This document shows positions 38,047 to 49,154 of a stretch of 64,000 bases of DNA, piece after piece. The notes under the pieces are model-generated. The model worked only from the letters and a program-made list of their open reading frames with translations. It did no database searches and had not been told where the DNA came from. The stretch comes from Flavobacterium cyclinae (GTDB lineage: Bacteria > Bacteroidota > Bacteroidia > Flavobacteriales > Flavobacteriaceae). The stretch is from contig NZ_CP089095.1 in assembly GCF_021172145.1 (NCBI RefSeq), positions 1,364,001 to 1,428,000 of the forward strand, given 5' to 3'. Numbering within the stretch: position 1 is the first letter of the stretch; each line of letters begins with the position of its first letter. The translations under genes and the position numbers were made by a program.

Positions 38047-39798
38047 ATGAAAATTGTAGAATTAAATCAAATAGAAAGTAAGGAAACTTTAAAACAAGTT
38101 TCTGGAAGTGTGGCAGTTATAGAAGCCTTATTAGCCGAGAATGTTAAAACTGTTTTTGGTTATCCCGGAGGAGCCATTATGCCTATTTATGATGCATTAT
38201 TTGACTATAAGAAAGATATCAATCATATTTTAGTTCGTCATGAACAAGGGGCAATTCATGCAGCTCAAGGTTTAGCAAGAGTAAGTGGTGCAACCGGAGT
38301 TGTTTTTGCAACAAGTGGTCCGGGTGCAACTAATTTAGTTACGGGTTTAGCGGATGCGATGATTGATTCTACACCATTGGTATGTATAACAGGACAAGTT
38401 TTTGCGCATTTGTTAGGAACTGATGCTTTCCAAGAAACGGATATTGTAAACATTACTTCACCAGTAACCAAATGGAACTATCAAATTACGGATGCTTCTG
38501 AAATTCCTGCTGTTTTAGCAAAAGCATTTTACATTGCTAAAAGTGGAAGACCTGGTCCTGTTTTAATAGATATTACCAAAAATGCACAATTGCAATTATT
38601 CGATTATAACGGGTATGAAAAATGTGAGTTTATTAGAAGTTATAAACCCCAACCAGATATCCGAATTTCCTATATAGAGCAAGCAGCTGAACTTATCAAT
38701 CAAGCTAAAAAGCCATTTGTAATATTTGGTCAAGGTGTGATATTAGGGAATGCCGAACAAGAATTTATAGAATTCATTGAGAAAGCAGGAATCCCTTCCG
38801 CTTGGACCATAATGGGAATGAGCGCTATTCCTACTAATCATCCTTTAGCAGTAGGTATGTTAGGGATGCACGGAAATTATGCACCCAACTTATTTACCAA
38901 TGAATGTGATGTGTTAATTGCAATCGGAATGCGCTTTGATGACCGAGTTACAGGCCGATTGGATAAATATGCAAAACAAGCCCAAATCATTCATTTGGAT
39001 ATTGACCCAGCCGAAATTGATAAAAATGTTTTGGTAGATGTTCCAGTTTGGGGGAATTGTAAAGAAACCTTGCCTTTGTTGACTGAAAGAGTAAATCAAA
39101 AAACACATCAAGAATGGATTTCTAAGTTTCACCAAGCGATAGCAGTTGAAACAGAAAAACTTATTGCGCCTGAGTTATTTCCAAAAGAAGGTGAATTAAC
39201 CATGGGAGAAGTTATTCAATTGATCAATGAGTTAACTAATGGTGAAGCTGTAATGGTAACCGATGTAGGGCAACACCAAATGGTAACGTGCCGCTATTCG
39301 CATCAAAGCAAAACTAGAAGTAACATTACCAGTGGTGGTTTAGGAACTATGGGATTTGCTTTACCTGCAGCAATTGGTGCCAAATATGGAGCGCCAGAAC
39401 GAACGGTAATTGCTGTCATGGGTGATGGTGGTGCTCAGATGAATATTCAAGAGTTAGGAACTATCATGCAATTCAAACCGAATGTAAAGATTTTGATTTT
39501 GAACAATAGTTTTCTTGGAATGGTGCGTCAATGGCAAGAATTATTTCATGAAAAACGCTATTCTTTTACAGATATTCAAAGTCCTGATTTCGTTCAAGTT
39601 GCAAAAGGATATGGTATAAAAGGAAATAAAGTAACAATCAGAGAAGAATTGAAATCAGCACTAGAGGAAATGTTACATCATCCTGAATCTTATTTGTTAG
39701 AAGTAGCTGTTCGAATGGAAGACAATGTATTCCCAATGGTACCGCAAGGAAAAGGCGTTTCGGAAATTGTTTTGTGTAAAGAAGATATAAAAATGTAA
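38047..39798 (+). CDS. ilvB: Acetolactate synthase large subunit
   Basis: TPP-dependent synthase condensing pyruvate with pyruvate or 2-oxobutyrate. It shows the glutamate-containing RHEQGAIHAAQG (~residue 60), the FAD-domain FGQGVILG region (~225) and the TPP/Mg motif GDGGAQMNIQELGT...ILNN (~460-490). A slightly earlier ATG (38032) overlaps the ilvD end by 11 bases; ATG 38047 in an A-rich context is preferred but both are possible. Works with the ilvN product five bases downstream. Confidence 0.95.
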   Translation: MKIVELNQIESKETLKQVSGSVAVIEALLAENVKTVFGYPGGAIMPIYDALFDYKKDINHILVRHEQGAIHAAQGLARVSGATGVVFATSGPGATNLVTGLADAMIDSTPLVCITGQVFAHLLGTDAFQETDIVNITSPVTKWNYQITDASEIPAVLAKAFYIAKSGRPGPVLIDITKNAQLQLFDYNGYEKCEFIRSYKPQPDIRISYIEQAAELINQAKKPFVIFGQGVILGNAEQEFIEFIEKAGIPSAWTIMGMSAIPTNHPLAVGMLGMHGNYAPNLFTNECDVLIAIGMRFDDRVTGRLDKYAKQAQIIHLDIDPAEIDKNVLVDVPVWGNCKETLPLLTERVNQKTHQEWISKFHQAIAVETEKLIAPELFPKEGELTMGEVIQLINELTNGEAVMVTDVGQHQMVTCRYSHQSKTRSNITSGGLGTMGFALPAAIGAKYGAPERTVIAVMGDGGAQMNIQELGTIMQFKPNVKILILNNSFLGMVRQWQELFHEKRYSFTDIQSPDFVQVAKGYGIKGNKVTIREELKSALEEMLHHPESYLLEVAVRMEDNVFPMVPQGKGVSEIVLCKEDIKM

Positions 39799-39802
39799 GA
39801 AG

Positions 39803-40390
39803 ATGAAAAAAGAATTCACCTTAACCATATATACCGAAAATCATGTGGGTTTAATAAACAAAATCGCCATCATGTTTTCAAGACGAAAAATAAGTTTAGA
39901 GAGTTTTAATACATCACCAAGTGAAGTGCCTAATATTTACCGATTCACTATAGTAGTAATTGAAGCTGAAGCAGTTGTTAAAAATTTAGTTAAACAAATT
40001 GAAAAAATTGTAGATGTTTTCAAAGTGTATTGCAATACGAATGATGAAATTGTTTGGCAACAAATGGCTTTGTATAAAGTTCCTACATCGGTAATTATTA
40101 ATGAAGTAAAAGTTGAGCGATTGCTAAGAGAATATGGAGCAAAAGCAGTAGTTATTCGAAATGATTATACTGTTTTTGAAACAACAGGACAAGGCGAAGA
40201 AATTAATAATCTACTAAAAAAATTAGACAAATTTGGTTTAATAGAATTTGTAAGAAGCTCTCGAATAGCTATTATCAATGCAAGTGAAGGAATTCATAAA
40301 CAAGTAGTGGAAATGGAACAAAAAAATCCTGCTTTGCAAACGATTAATAACGAATTTTTAGATAAAAAAGATCAAGTATTTCAAATGTAA
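39803..40390 (+). CDS. ilvN: Acetolactate synthase small (regulatory) subunit
   Basis: 195 residues. The N-terminal ACT domain starts FTLTIYTENHVGLINKIAIMFSRRKISLESF; the C-terminal half is the typical small-subunit activation domain (VERLLREYGAKAVVIRNDYTVFETTGQ). The subunit activates IlvB and gives feedback inhibition by valine or related amino acids. It lies between ilvB and ilvC in the operon. Confidence 0.92.
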   Translation: MKKEFTLTIYTENHVGLINKIAIMFSRRKISLESFNTSPSEVPNIYRFTIVVIEAEAVVKNLVKQIEKIVDVFKVYCNTNDEIVWQQMALYKVPTSVIINEVKVERLLREYGAKAVVIRNDYTVFETTGQGEEINNLLKKLDKFGLIEFVRSSRIAIINASEGIHKQVVEMEQKNPALQTINNEFLDKKDQVFQM

Positions 40391-40411
40391 AATCAATAAA
40401 AAAAGAAAAAA

Positions 40412-41458
40412 ATGGCAACAATAAATTTTGGAGGAGTTAACGAAACTGTAATAACAAGAGACGAATTCCCATTAGAAAAAGCAAAAGAAACATTAAAGCA
40501 TGAAGTAATTGCTGTAATTGGATACGGGGTACAAGGACCAGGACAATCATTAAATTTGAGAGATAACGGATTTAATGTAATTGTCGGACAACGAAAAGGA
40601 GGCAAAAGCTGGGATAAAGCGTTAGCAGATGGTTGGGTAGAAGGAGAAACTTTATTTGATATTGATGAAGCTTGTGATAACGCTACTATAATACAATATT
40701 TACTTTCAGATGCAGGTCAAATAGAAGCATGGAATAGTGTAAAAAAATATTTAACAGCAGGGAAAACATTATATTTTTCTCATGGTTTTGGAATTACCTT
40801 CAATGAGAAAACAGGAATTGTGCCTCCATCAGATGTTGATGTAATATTAGTAGCACCAAAAGGTTCAGGAACTTCATTACGTCGTTTGTTTTTAAAAGGT
40901 GAAGGAATTAATTCAAGTATTGCAGTTTACCAAGATGCAACAGGAAGAGCAAAAGATAAAGCAATTGCATTAGGAATTGGAGTTGGTTCGGGTTATTTAT
41001 TTGAAACGGATTTTAAAAAAGAAGTGTATTCTGATTTAACTGGAGAAAGAGGAATTTTAATGGGTGCATTAGCCGGATTATTTGAAGCACAATACAACGT
41101 ACTTCGTAAAAACGGACATTCGCCATCAGAAGCTTTTAATGAAACAGTAGAAGAATTAACCCAAAGTTTAATGCCTTTAGTTGCAGAAAATGGTATGGAT
41201 TGGATGTTTGCCAATACATCGGTAACAGCACAACGCGGTGCGTTAGATTGGAAAGGAAAATTTAGAGATGCCACTACACCTGTTTTTGAAAATTTATACG
41301 AAGAAGTAGCTTCTGGAAGAGAGGCAAACCGTGTGATTTCAGAAGGAAGTAAATCCGATTATCGTCAAAAATTAGAATTAGAACTTAAAGAAATCCGTGA
41401 ATCAGAATTATGGCAAGCGGGTGCAGCAGTTAGAAAATTAAGACCAAGATTAAACTAA
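40412..41458 (+). CDS. ilvC: Ketol-acid reductoisomerase
   Basis: NAD(P)H-dependent isomerase and reductase, second step of Val/Ile synthesis. The Rossmann motif is VIGYGVQGPGQSLNLRDNG (~residues 35-53); the knotted C-terminal domain carries DLTGERGILMGALAGLFEAQ (~207-226) with metal-binding acidic residues. Length 348 aa. Its stop overlaps the ilvA start (TAATG). Confidence 0.94.
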   Translation: MATINFGGVNETVITRDEFPLEKAKETLKHEVIAVIGYGVQGPGQSLNLRDNGFNVIVGQRKGGKSWDKALADGWVEGETLFDIDEACDNATIIQYLLSDAGQIEAWNSVKKYLTAGKTLYFSHGFGITFNEKTGIVPPSDVDVILVAPKGSGTSLRRLFLKGEGINSSIAVYQDATGRAKDKAIALGIGVGSGYLFETDFKKEVYSDLTGERGILMGALAGLFEAQYNVLRKNGHSPSEAFNETVEELTQSLMPLVAENGMDWMFANTSVTAQRGALDWKGKFRDATTPVFENLYEEVASGREANRVISEGSKSDYRQKLELELKEIRESELWQAGAAVRKLRPRLN

Positions 41459-42699
41459 TGACACTATTTGACAAAATAGTCCAAGCGGAAGAAAACTTGA
41501 ATGGAGTGGTGGTTAAAACACCACTTCAATTCAGTATGAATTTATCAGATAAGTATCAGGCTAATATTTATTTAAAACGTGAAGATTTACAACAAGTACG
41601 TTCCTACAAAATAAGGGGAGCTTATAATAAAATTAGCCATTTGAACACTACACAAAAAAACAACGGAATTGTTTGTGCTAGTGCAGGAAATCATGCCCAA
41701 GGAGTAGCTTATTCGTGTCAGGTATTACAAATTCAGGGTAAGATTTATATGCCTAAAACAACACCCAAGCAAAAGATAAAACAAGTGCAATTGTTTGGAA
41801 AATCGTTTGTGGAAATTGTTTTAACTGGTGATACTTTTGATGATGCTTTTCATGCTGCAAAACAATTTGCTACTGAAAATCAATTGGAGTTTATTCATCC
41901 ATTCGATGATTTAGAAGTAATTGCAGGTCAAGGAACCGTTGGTTTAGAAATTTTATCAGAGCAAGTTCCTACAATTGATTATTTATTACTACCTGTTGGT
42001 GGTGGTGGTTTAGCCGCAGGAGTTTCAACAGTTTTTAAAAAATTGAGTCCAGCAACCAAAATCTTTGGAATTGAACCTGAAGGAGCACCTTCAATGCAAT
42101 TTGCTTTAAATCAAAATGAACCAATAGCCTTAACTTCAATTGATAAATTTGTTGATGGTGCAGCAGTTAAAAAAGTTGGAAAAGAAACATTTGCCGTTTG
42201 CAAAAACACTTTAGATAATATGGTTTTAGTACCTGAAGGTAAAGTGTGTTCTACTATTTTACAATTGTATAATGAAGAAGCTATGGTTGTAGAACCTGCT
42301 GGAGCTTTATCCATTGCCGCTTTAGATTTTATAGCGGATGAGATAAAAGGAAAAACAGTAGTTTGTATCGTAAGTGGTAGTAATAATGATATTGAACGTA
42401 CCGAAGAAATAAAAGAACGTTCTTTAATCTATGAAGGATTAAAACATTATTTCATGATTCAATTTCCACAGCGACCAGGAGCGTTAAAAGAATTTGTAAA
42501 CGATATCTTAAACGAGTCTGACGATATTACCTATTTTCAATTTATTAAAAAGAACAATAGAGATGTTGGTCCGGTAGTGGTGGGATTAGAAGTAAAAAAT
42601 GAAGCTGACATATCATCAGTTAAAAATAAAATGCATGATAAAGGATTCCAATTTCAATATTTAAACGAAAAAGAACCTTTGTTATCTTTATTAATTTAG
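41458..42699 (+). CDS. ilvA: Threonine dehydratase (biosynthetic)
   Basis: PLP enzyme converting threonine to 2-oxobutyrate, the entry step to isoleucine. The PLP lysine is in SYKIRGAYN (~residue 50); the phosphate-binding loop is VGGGGLAAG (~180); SAGNHAQGVA (~75) is also present. The C-terminal ~85 residues (HYFMIQFPQRPGALKEFVND...) form an ACT-like domain, expected to confer isoleucine control. Last gene of the operon. Confidence 0.94.
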   Translation: MTLFDKIVQAEENLNGVVVKTPLQFSMNLSDKYQANIYLKREDLQQVRSYKIRGAYNKISHLNTTQKNNGIVCASAGNHAQGVAYSCQVLQIQGKIYMPKTTPKQKIKQVQLFGKSFVEIVLTGDTFDDAFHAAKQFATENQLEFIHPFDDLEVIAGQGTVGLEILSEQVPTIDYLLLPVGGGGLAAGVSTVFKKLSPATKIFGIEPEGAPSMQFALNQNEPIALTSIDKFVDGAAVKKVGKETFAVCKNTLDNMVLVPEGKVCSTILQLYNEEAMVVEPAGALSIAALDFIADEIKGKTVVCIVSGSNNDIERTEEIKERSLIYEGLKHYFMIQFPQRPGALKEFVNDILNESDDITYFQFIKKNNRDVGPVVVGLEVKNEADISSVKNKMHDKGFQFQYLNEKEPLLSLLI

Positions 42700-42718
42700 T
42701 TAGTTAAAAAAATACTGA

Positions 42719-42753
42719 TTGTAGTACATTTTCTTCACTTTTTTGTAAATTCG
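42719..42753 (+). promoter_or_regulatory. Promoter directly against a GTG start
   Basis: -33 TTG at 42719-42721 and -7 TAAATTCG (42746-42753, one mismatch to TAnnTTTG), spaced 24 bases. The next start codon, GTG 42758, is only five bases after the -7 box, so the mRNA would be leaderless or nearly so. Confidence 0.5.
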
Positions 42754-42757
42754 CACG

Positions 42758-43135
42758 GTGAAAAAAATAGTAGTATTTATCAGTATTTTTATGTTGGCTA
42801 GGCCAGCAATTCCTTTTTTGGAATATATTGTTAATTATGACTATATTGTAAAAGAACTTTGTGAAAACAAAGAAAAGCCTGAACTTAAATGTAATGGTAA
42901 ATGTCATTTAAAGAAAGAGCTTGCTAAATCGGCTGAAGCTGACAAAAACACTTCTTCCGATAAAAAGCAAAATGTAAAACAAGAAATCGAAGTTTTGTTT
43001 TACGAAGATTTTAAATCGCTAACTTCTTTCAATGGTATTGTTTTCACAACAAACAAAATTAATTCTGATTATCAGAATTTGTATGCTCTAACTGCAATAC
43101 AGTCCATCTTTCATCCTCCTTCAATTTTAGTTTAA
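42758..43135 (+). CDS. Small secreted cysteine-motif protein (CNGKC)
   Basis: 125 residues starting at GTG, with an N-terminal hydrophobic segment (MKKIVVFISIFMLARPAIPFL) and the motif LCENKEKPELKCNGKCHLKK (~residues 43-62), rich in Cys and His. The motif looks suited to metal binding. I recall similar short proteins in other flavobacteria but know no established function. The next three genes encode an MbnP-like protein, a di-haem peroxidase and an outer-membrane protein, so a copper-related role is a reasonable guess. Confidence 0.65.
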   Translation: MKKIVVFISIFMLARPAIPFLEYIVNYDYIVKELCENKEKPELKCNGKCHLKKELAKSAEADKNTSSDKKQNVKQEIEVLFYEDFKSLTSFNGIVFTTNKINSDYQNLYALTAIQSIFHPPSILV

Positions 43136-43260
43136 TTTATTTTAATTATTGTTTCTTATGTAAGATTCAATAGGATTTTTATGTCCAAAAAAGAATGGGA
43201 TAGCAAATGCTATATCTACACCATTCCTATTATAAAATTTAAACTAAAAATATCAAATAA

Positions 43261-44040
43261 ATGAAATTACAATTTAAAAATATTGCCCTTGCAATGGTTG
43301 CTGCTATTGCCTTAACTTCTTGTTCTAATGATGATAATAACGAAATTACAGGAGAAGGAAACTTAAAATTAGAATTCGATAACGTATATGGAGATGCTGA
43401 TTTTGCTTTTAGTACAGAATACACAAATAGTAACGGTGAAAAAATAAAAGCAACCAATGCTATTTATATCGTAAGTAATATTGTTTTAACTAAAACAGAC
43501 GGTTCTACTTATACTGTGCCAAAAAGCGAAAGCTATTTCTTTGTAAACGAGGCTAATGCAGAAAGCACCTTATTAAACTTACCAAACATTCCAGCTGGAA
43601 ATTATAACAAAATTACATTCGGAATTGGAGTTGACCAAGATCAATTTAACGCAGGTGCTAACGGTCAAGGAACTATGTGGACTGATGCTCAGGCTTTAGG
43701 AATGACATGGTCTTGGGCTGCAGGTTACAAATTTGTAAAGTTTGAAGGAACTACAACAACCGTTTCAAGAACTGATGCTAATTTTAGAGTACATACAGGT
43801 AAAACAGGTGATGTTTATAATTATGCAGAAATTACTTTAGATTTACCAGATAACGCATTGGTAAGAACTAACATTACACCACAAGTTCACATTATGGCTG
43901 ACTTAAAGAAAATTATCGATGGTACAACTGTTATTAATTTTGAAGAAGCAGTAGATGTAATGGGTGGAACAAAAGTGCAAAACATTTCTGCAAATAATGT
44001 TCCTACTATGTTTGAAGTACACCACGTTCACAACGATTAA
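43261..44040 (+). CDS. MbnP-like lipoprotein (predicted copper-binding)
   Basis: 259 residues with lipobox ALTSCSND (~18-25). The mature part starts NLKLEFDNVYGDADFAF and contains the MbnP-family core TMWTDAQALGMTWSWAAGYKF followed by VKFEG (~140-165), then a His-rich end (EVHHVHND). In characterised systems, MbnP binds copper after a tryptophan is oxidised to kynurenine by the di-haem partner MbnH. A MbnH/MauG-like gene lies 258 bases downstream, supporting the assignment. The Trp-rich core supplies candidate Trp residues. Confidence 0.8.
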   Translation: MKLQFKNIALAMVAAIALTSCSNDDNNEITGEGNLKLEFDNVYGDADFAFSTEYTNSNGEKIKATNAIYIVSNIVLTKTDGSTYTVPKSESYFFVNEANAESTLLNLPNIPAGNYNKITFGIGVDQDQFNAGANGQGTMWTDAQALGMTWSWAAGYKFVKFEGTTTTVSRTDANFRVHTGKTGDVYNYAEITLDLPDNALVRTNITPQVHIMADLKKIIDGTTVINFEEAVDVMGGTKVQNISANNVPTMFEVHHVHND

Positions 44041-44050
44041 TTTCATTAGA

Positions 44051-44194
44051 AGCTAATCCAGCTGTACATTTCAAGTCCACAGGAAAAACAAAAATTTTGT
44101 AAGCAAAAAAAGAAGCTTCTTAGGTCGCTCTTTTTTAGCAACAAAATCAATTTGTTTTTCCTTTGCGGGCTTTTCATTTCCATCTGGGCTAAAA
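44051..44194. repeat. Intergenic REP/BIME-like inverted repeat
   Basis: A long imperfect palindrome fills most of the gap between the MbnP-like and di-haem peroxidase genes. The outer arms AGCTAATCCAGCTGT (44051) and ATGGAAATG-type sequence ending AGCCC (minus strand, ~44165-44190) and the inner arms GGAAAAACAAA (44082) and TTTGTTTTTCC (44151) are visible. It resembles the family of intergenic repeats that Flavobacterium genomes carry in many copies. Confidence 0.6.
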
Positions 44195-44298
44195 AATAGT
44201 AGTATGAAATCGCCATTCATAAAAAGTTTGCGAAAGCAACACCTTAAATAAAGAAAAGCGATACCATATGTTACAGCTTATAAATAAAATTTGAACAT

Positions 44299-45339
44299 AT
44301 GAAAACAAAATATTTAATTCTGTTGGCAATGGGTATTTTCATCAGTTGCTCATCAGATGATTCCGATGAATATCAAAATATTCCAATTAATTACCAAGTT
44401 CCATCTAATTTTCCACCGCTAGCTTATAATATGGCTAACAATCCTATAACCGAAAAAGGATTTGAATTAGGAAAAAAAATATTTTACGATGGTCGCTTGG
44501 CTTCAGATGGAGTAGTGGCTTGTGGCTTTTGTCACATTCAAGAAGATGCATTTACCCATCACGGACACACGTTTAGTCATGGTGTTGGGGATGGAATTGG
44601 TACTCGAAATGCACCTCCAATTCAAAACATGGCGTATCAAACCCAATTTTTCTGGGATGGTGCAGCTGATCATATCGAATTGTTATCCATGGCACCTATT
44701 TCAAATGAATTAGAAATGAACGGTAATATTATCAATATTATTGCCATGATGAAAAACGATTCGGAATACAAAAGATTATACAAACAAGCTTTTGAAGATG
44801 GCGAAATCAATTCAGAAAATATGTTAAAAGCATTGGCACAATTCATGACGATGTTAACCTCATCCAATTCTAGATTTGATAAATACCGAAGAAGTGAACC
44901 GGGAGGAATTTTATCCTCTGACGAACTTGAGGGCTACCAAATTTTCAATCAAAAATGTGCTTCCTGTCATGCCACCGATTTATTTACTGATAATTCATTT
45001 CGAAATAATGGATTGCCAATAAATCCTTCAATACAAGATGTAGGTCGCTATCGCCTTACCGAGTTAGAACATGATAAATTCAAATTCAAAGTTCCTAGTT
45101 TGCGAAATATTGAAAAAACAGCTCCTTACATGCACGATGGTAGGTTCTACACATTGGAAGCGGTTTTAAATCATTATGCATCAGGAGTTGCTAACACACA
45201 AAATTTAGATCCTACTTTAAACAATTCGGGAACTTTAGGCATTCCATTAACTGCTGCAGAAAAGACAAAGTTAATAGCTTTTTTAAAAACGCTTACGGAT
45301 ACCGATTTTTTAACCAACCCAAGATTTGCCGAATTTTAA
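44299..45339 (+). CDS. Di-haem cytochrome c peroxidase, MbnH/MauG family
   Basis: 346-residue lipoprotein (lipobox GIFISCSS, ~12-19). Two c-type haem motifs, CGFCH (~residue 75) and CASCH (~220), with the peroxidase-family segments GVGDGIGTRNAPPIQNMAYQ and PYMHDGRFYTLEAVLNHY. MauG-like proteins catalyse long-range oxidation of a partner protein. The neighbouring MbnP-like gene makes kynurenine formation on that protein the likely task. The two genes are separated by a repeat element but lie in the same direction. Confidence 0.88.
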   Translation: MKTKYLILLAMGIFISCSSDDSDEYQNIPINYQVPSNFPPLAYNMANNPITEKGFELGKKIFYDGRLASDGVVACGFCHIQEDAFTHHGHTFSHGVGDGIGTRNAPPIQNMAYQTQFFWDGAADHIELLSMAPISNELEMNGNIINIIAMMKNDSEYKRLYKQAFEDGEINSENMLKALAQFMTMLTSSNSRFDKYRRSEPGGILSSDELEGYQIFNQKCASCHATDLFTDNSFRNNGLPINPSIQDVGRYRLTELEHDKFKFKVPSLRNIEKTAPYMHDGRFYTLEAVLNHYASGVANTQNLDPTLNNSGTLGIPLTAAEKTKLIAFLKTLTDTDFLTNPRFAEF

Positions 45340-45340
45340 C

Positions 45341-46303
45341 ATGAAAAATATAGTTACATGCTTTTTAGTCATCACTCTTTGTTTTGGCTATGCAACAGAA
45401 AAAGACAGTTTAACAAATGACTCATTTTCAAATTTACCTCAATTTTCAACAAGCCTTTTCGAAGAGTGTGATGCTTGTGGCTGTTCGGCAAGTGGCGGTA
45501 GTATGGGATTTGCTTCTATGTTAACTACTAACTTTATTGGAATTCGTTATTTCAATCAATCGTATCAAAGTACTGATGGATTGTATTCTAATTCTTCTTG
45601 GTACGATGAAAATTTTAATACTATACAAGTTTGGGCACGAATTCCAGTTGTGAAACGAGTTCAAATTTCTGCACAAATTCCCTATCATTTTCATAATCGA
45701 GAAACCAATACTGGCAATCAGAATATAAATGGGTTAGGTGATATTACGGTTATAGGATTATATCAAATTTATCAAACGCATAAAGACAGTACCCTATTTA
45801 TTCATTCTTTACAAGCGGGTGCGGGCGTTAAAATTCCTGTGGGTAAATTTGATGAAACGAATAATGGGAGTGTAAATCCAAGTTATCAAGTAGGAACTGG
45901 AAGTTGGGATTATTTAATAGCAACGGAATATGTAATCCGAAGAAAACAATTGGGTCTGAATGCCTTATTGAACTATGTTATTAAAACTGAAAACGATAAA
46001 AACTATCAGTTTGGTAACCAATTCAATTATGCAGGAACTTTTTTTTATTTGTTTGAAAGTGCTTCATTTACAGTTGTTCCGCAGGTTGGATTTGCAGGAG
46101 AGGTTTATGAGAGTAATTATCAGTTAGGACAAAAAGTTAGAAATACTTCAGGTGATATTTTCATGAGTAAATTGGGTTTTGAAATTGGAAAAGAAAAATG
46201 GTCTTTAGGAGCTAGTTTTATGTTACCCATAACTCAAAATTTAACGGGTGGTAATGTAGAAGCTAATTATCGATGGAGTTTCAATCTAAATTATAGTTTA
46301 TAA
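45341..46303 (+). CDS. Outer-membrane beta-barrel protein of the MbnP/MbnH locus
   Basis: About 320 residues with signal peptide (MKNIVTCFLVITLCFGYA). A striking Cys-Gly-Ser segment (ECDACGCSASGGSMGF, ~residues 42-57) opens the mature part, followed by amphipathic strands and a barrel-like end (YRWSFNLNYSL). An in-frame TTG at 45326 inside the preceding gene would spoil the signal peptide, so ATG 45341 was chosen, one base after the peroxidase stop. It may move or sense metal; the cysteines suggest copper contact. Family not firmly recognised. Confidence 0.75.
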   Translation: MKNIVTCFLVITLCFGYATEKDSLTNDSFSNLPQFSTSLFEECDACGCSASGGSMGFASMLTTNFIGIRYFNQSYQSTDGLYSNSSWYDENFNTIQVWARIPVVKRVQISAQIPYHFHNRETNTGNQNINGLGDITVIGLYQIYQTHKDSTLFIHSLQAGAGVKIPVGKFDETNNGSVNPSYQVGTGSWDYLIATEYVIRRKQLGLNALLNYVIKTENDKNYQFGNQFNYAGTFFYLFESASFTVVPQVGFAGEVYESNYQLGQKVRNTSGDIFMSKLGFEIGKEKWSLGASFMLPITQNLTGGNVEANYRWSFNLNYSL

Positions 46304-46326
46304 ATAAGTTTATTTTTTCTATACTC

Positions 46327-46360
46327 AACTCCATTAGTTTTATAATTAATGGAGTTTTTT
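46327..46360 (+). terminator. Terminator after the MbnP/MbnH locus
   Basis: AACTCCATTA (46327-46336) pairs perfectly with TAATGGAGTT (46347-46356), followed by a T-run to 46360. It ends the cluster before katG. Confidence 0.88.
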
Positions 46361-46480
46361 AATAGTTTATTCTTATCGTTTATAAATAACAACAATCAAT
46401 AAAATCTATAATTGAATAAAAAATAACATTCTACAGCCTCAAAAACCGATTGAATATTATTCGAAATTTGAAAAAATTAA

Positions 46481-48820
<2,340 letters not shown>

Positions 48821-48843
48821 GTCCTTATTTACCCAAATAGGAT

Positions 48844-48876
48844 GGCCTGCAGATGTAATGTTTGCGGGCCTTTTTT
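48844..48876 (+). terminator. katG terminator
   Basis: GGCCTGCA (48844-48851) pairs with TGCGGGCC (48863-48870) with one G-T wobble, followed by six T. Confidence 0.85.
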
Positions 48877-48910
48877 CTTTTAAACACATTGGTACATTGT
48901 TTTTTACACC

Positions 48911-48975
48911 GAGCTGCACAGAGTTTCTTTTTCCCGAAGCTTCGGGATGGATTGAGTTGAGAGAGCTGCACAGAG
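48911..48975. repeat. Direct repeat GAGCTGCACAGAG flanking a 16-bp palindrome
   Basis: GAGCTGCACAGAG occurs at 48911-48923 and again at 48963-48975. Between them lies the perfect palindrome TCCCGAAGCTTCGGGA (48932-48947). Probably an intergenic repeat element. Confidence 0.65.
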
Positions 48976-49075
48976 CGTTTCACTTTTGATCTTGCCAGTC
49001 TGCGACTTGAAAGTTTTTACTTTGTAAAAGAATAGAATAGCAAGTTTTTTCGGTACTATATATTCTTTTAATAAA

Positions 49076-49108
49076 AAAACCGATAGTAGTGAGTGTACCA
49101 TCGGTTTT
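49076..49108 (-). terminator. Minus-strand terminator next to the tRNA-like end
   Basis: AAAACCGAT (49076-49084) pairs with ATCGGTTTT (49100-49108). Read on the minus strand the hairpin is followed by seven T, so it would stop transcription coming from the right, for example of a former tRNA gene. Confidence 0.65.
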
Positions 49109-49111
49109 CTG

Positions 49112-49127
49112 TGGAGTCGGAGAGAAT
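49112..49127 (-). other. Possible attachment site: tRNA 3'-end-like sequence
   Basis: On the minus strand this reads ATTCTCTCCGACTCCA, like the T-arm to acceptor end of a tRNA. It is followed a few bases later by a minus-strand terminator. The sequence upstream of it does not continue as a tRNA (the TTCGA loop is altered to TTGTA). This is what one expects where an element integrated at a tRNA 3' end. The other copy would be outside the window. Confidence 0.4.
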
Positions 49128-49154
49128 ACAACATTTCTCAAAACTTCATATTTT

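Noticed and set aside
49112..49127. An intact tRNA gene
   Set aside because: Only the 3'-end-like part is present; the T-loop is altered and no anticodon or D-arm precedes it on the minus strand.
48904..49134. A 76-codon minus-strand frame in the junction region
   Set aside because: It runs through a terminator hairpin, a palindrome and direct repeats, and its protein has no sensible composition.
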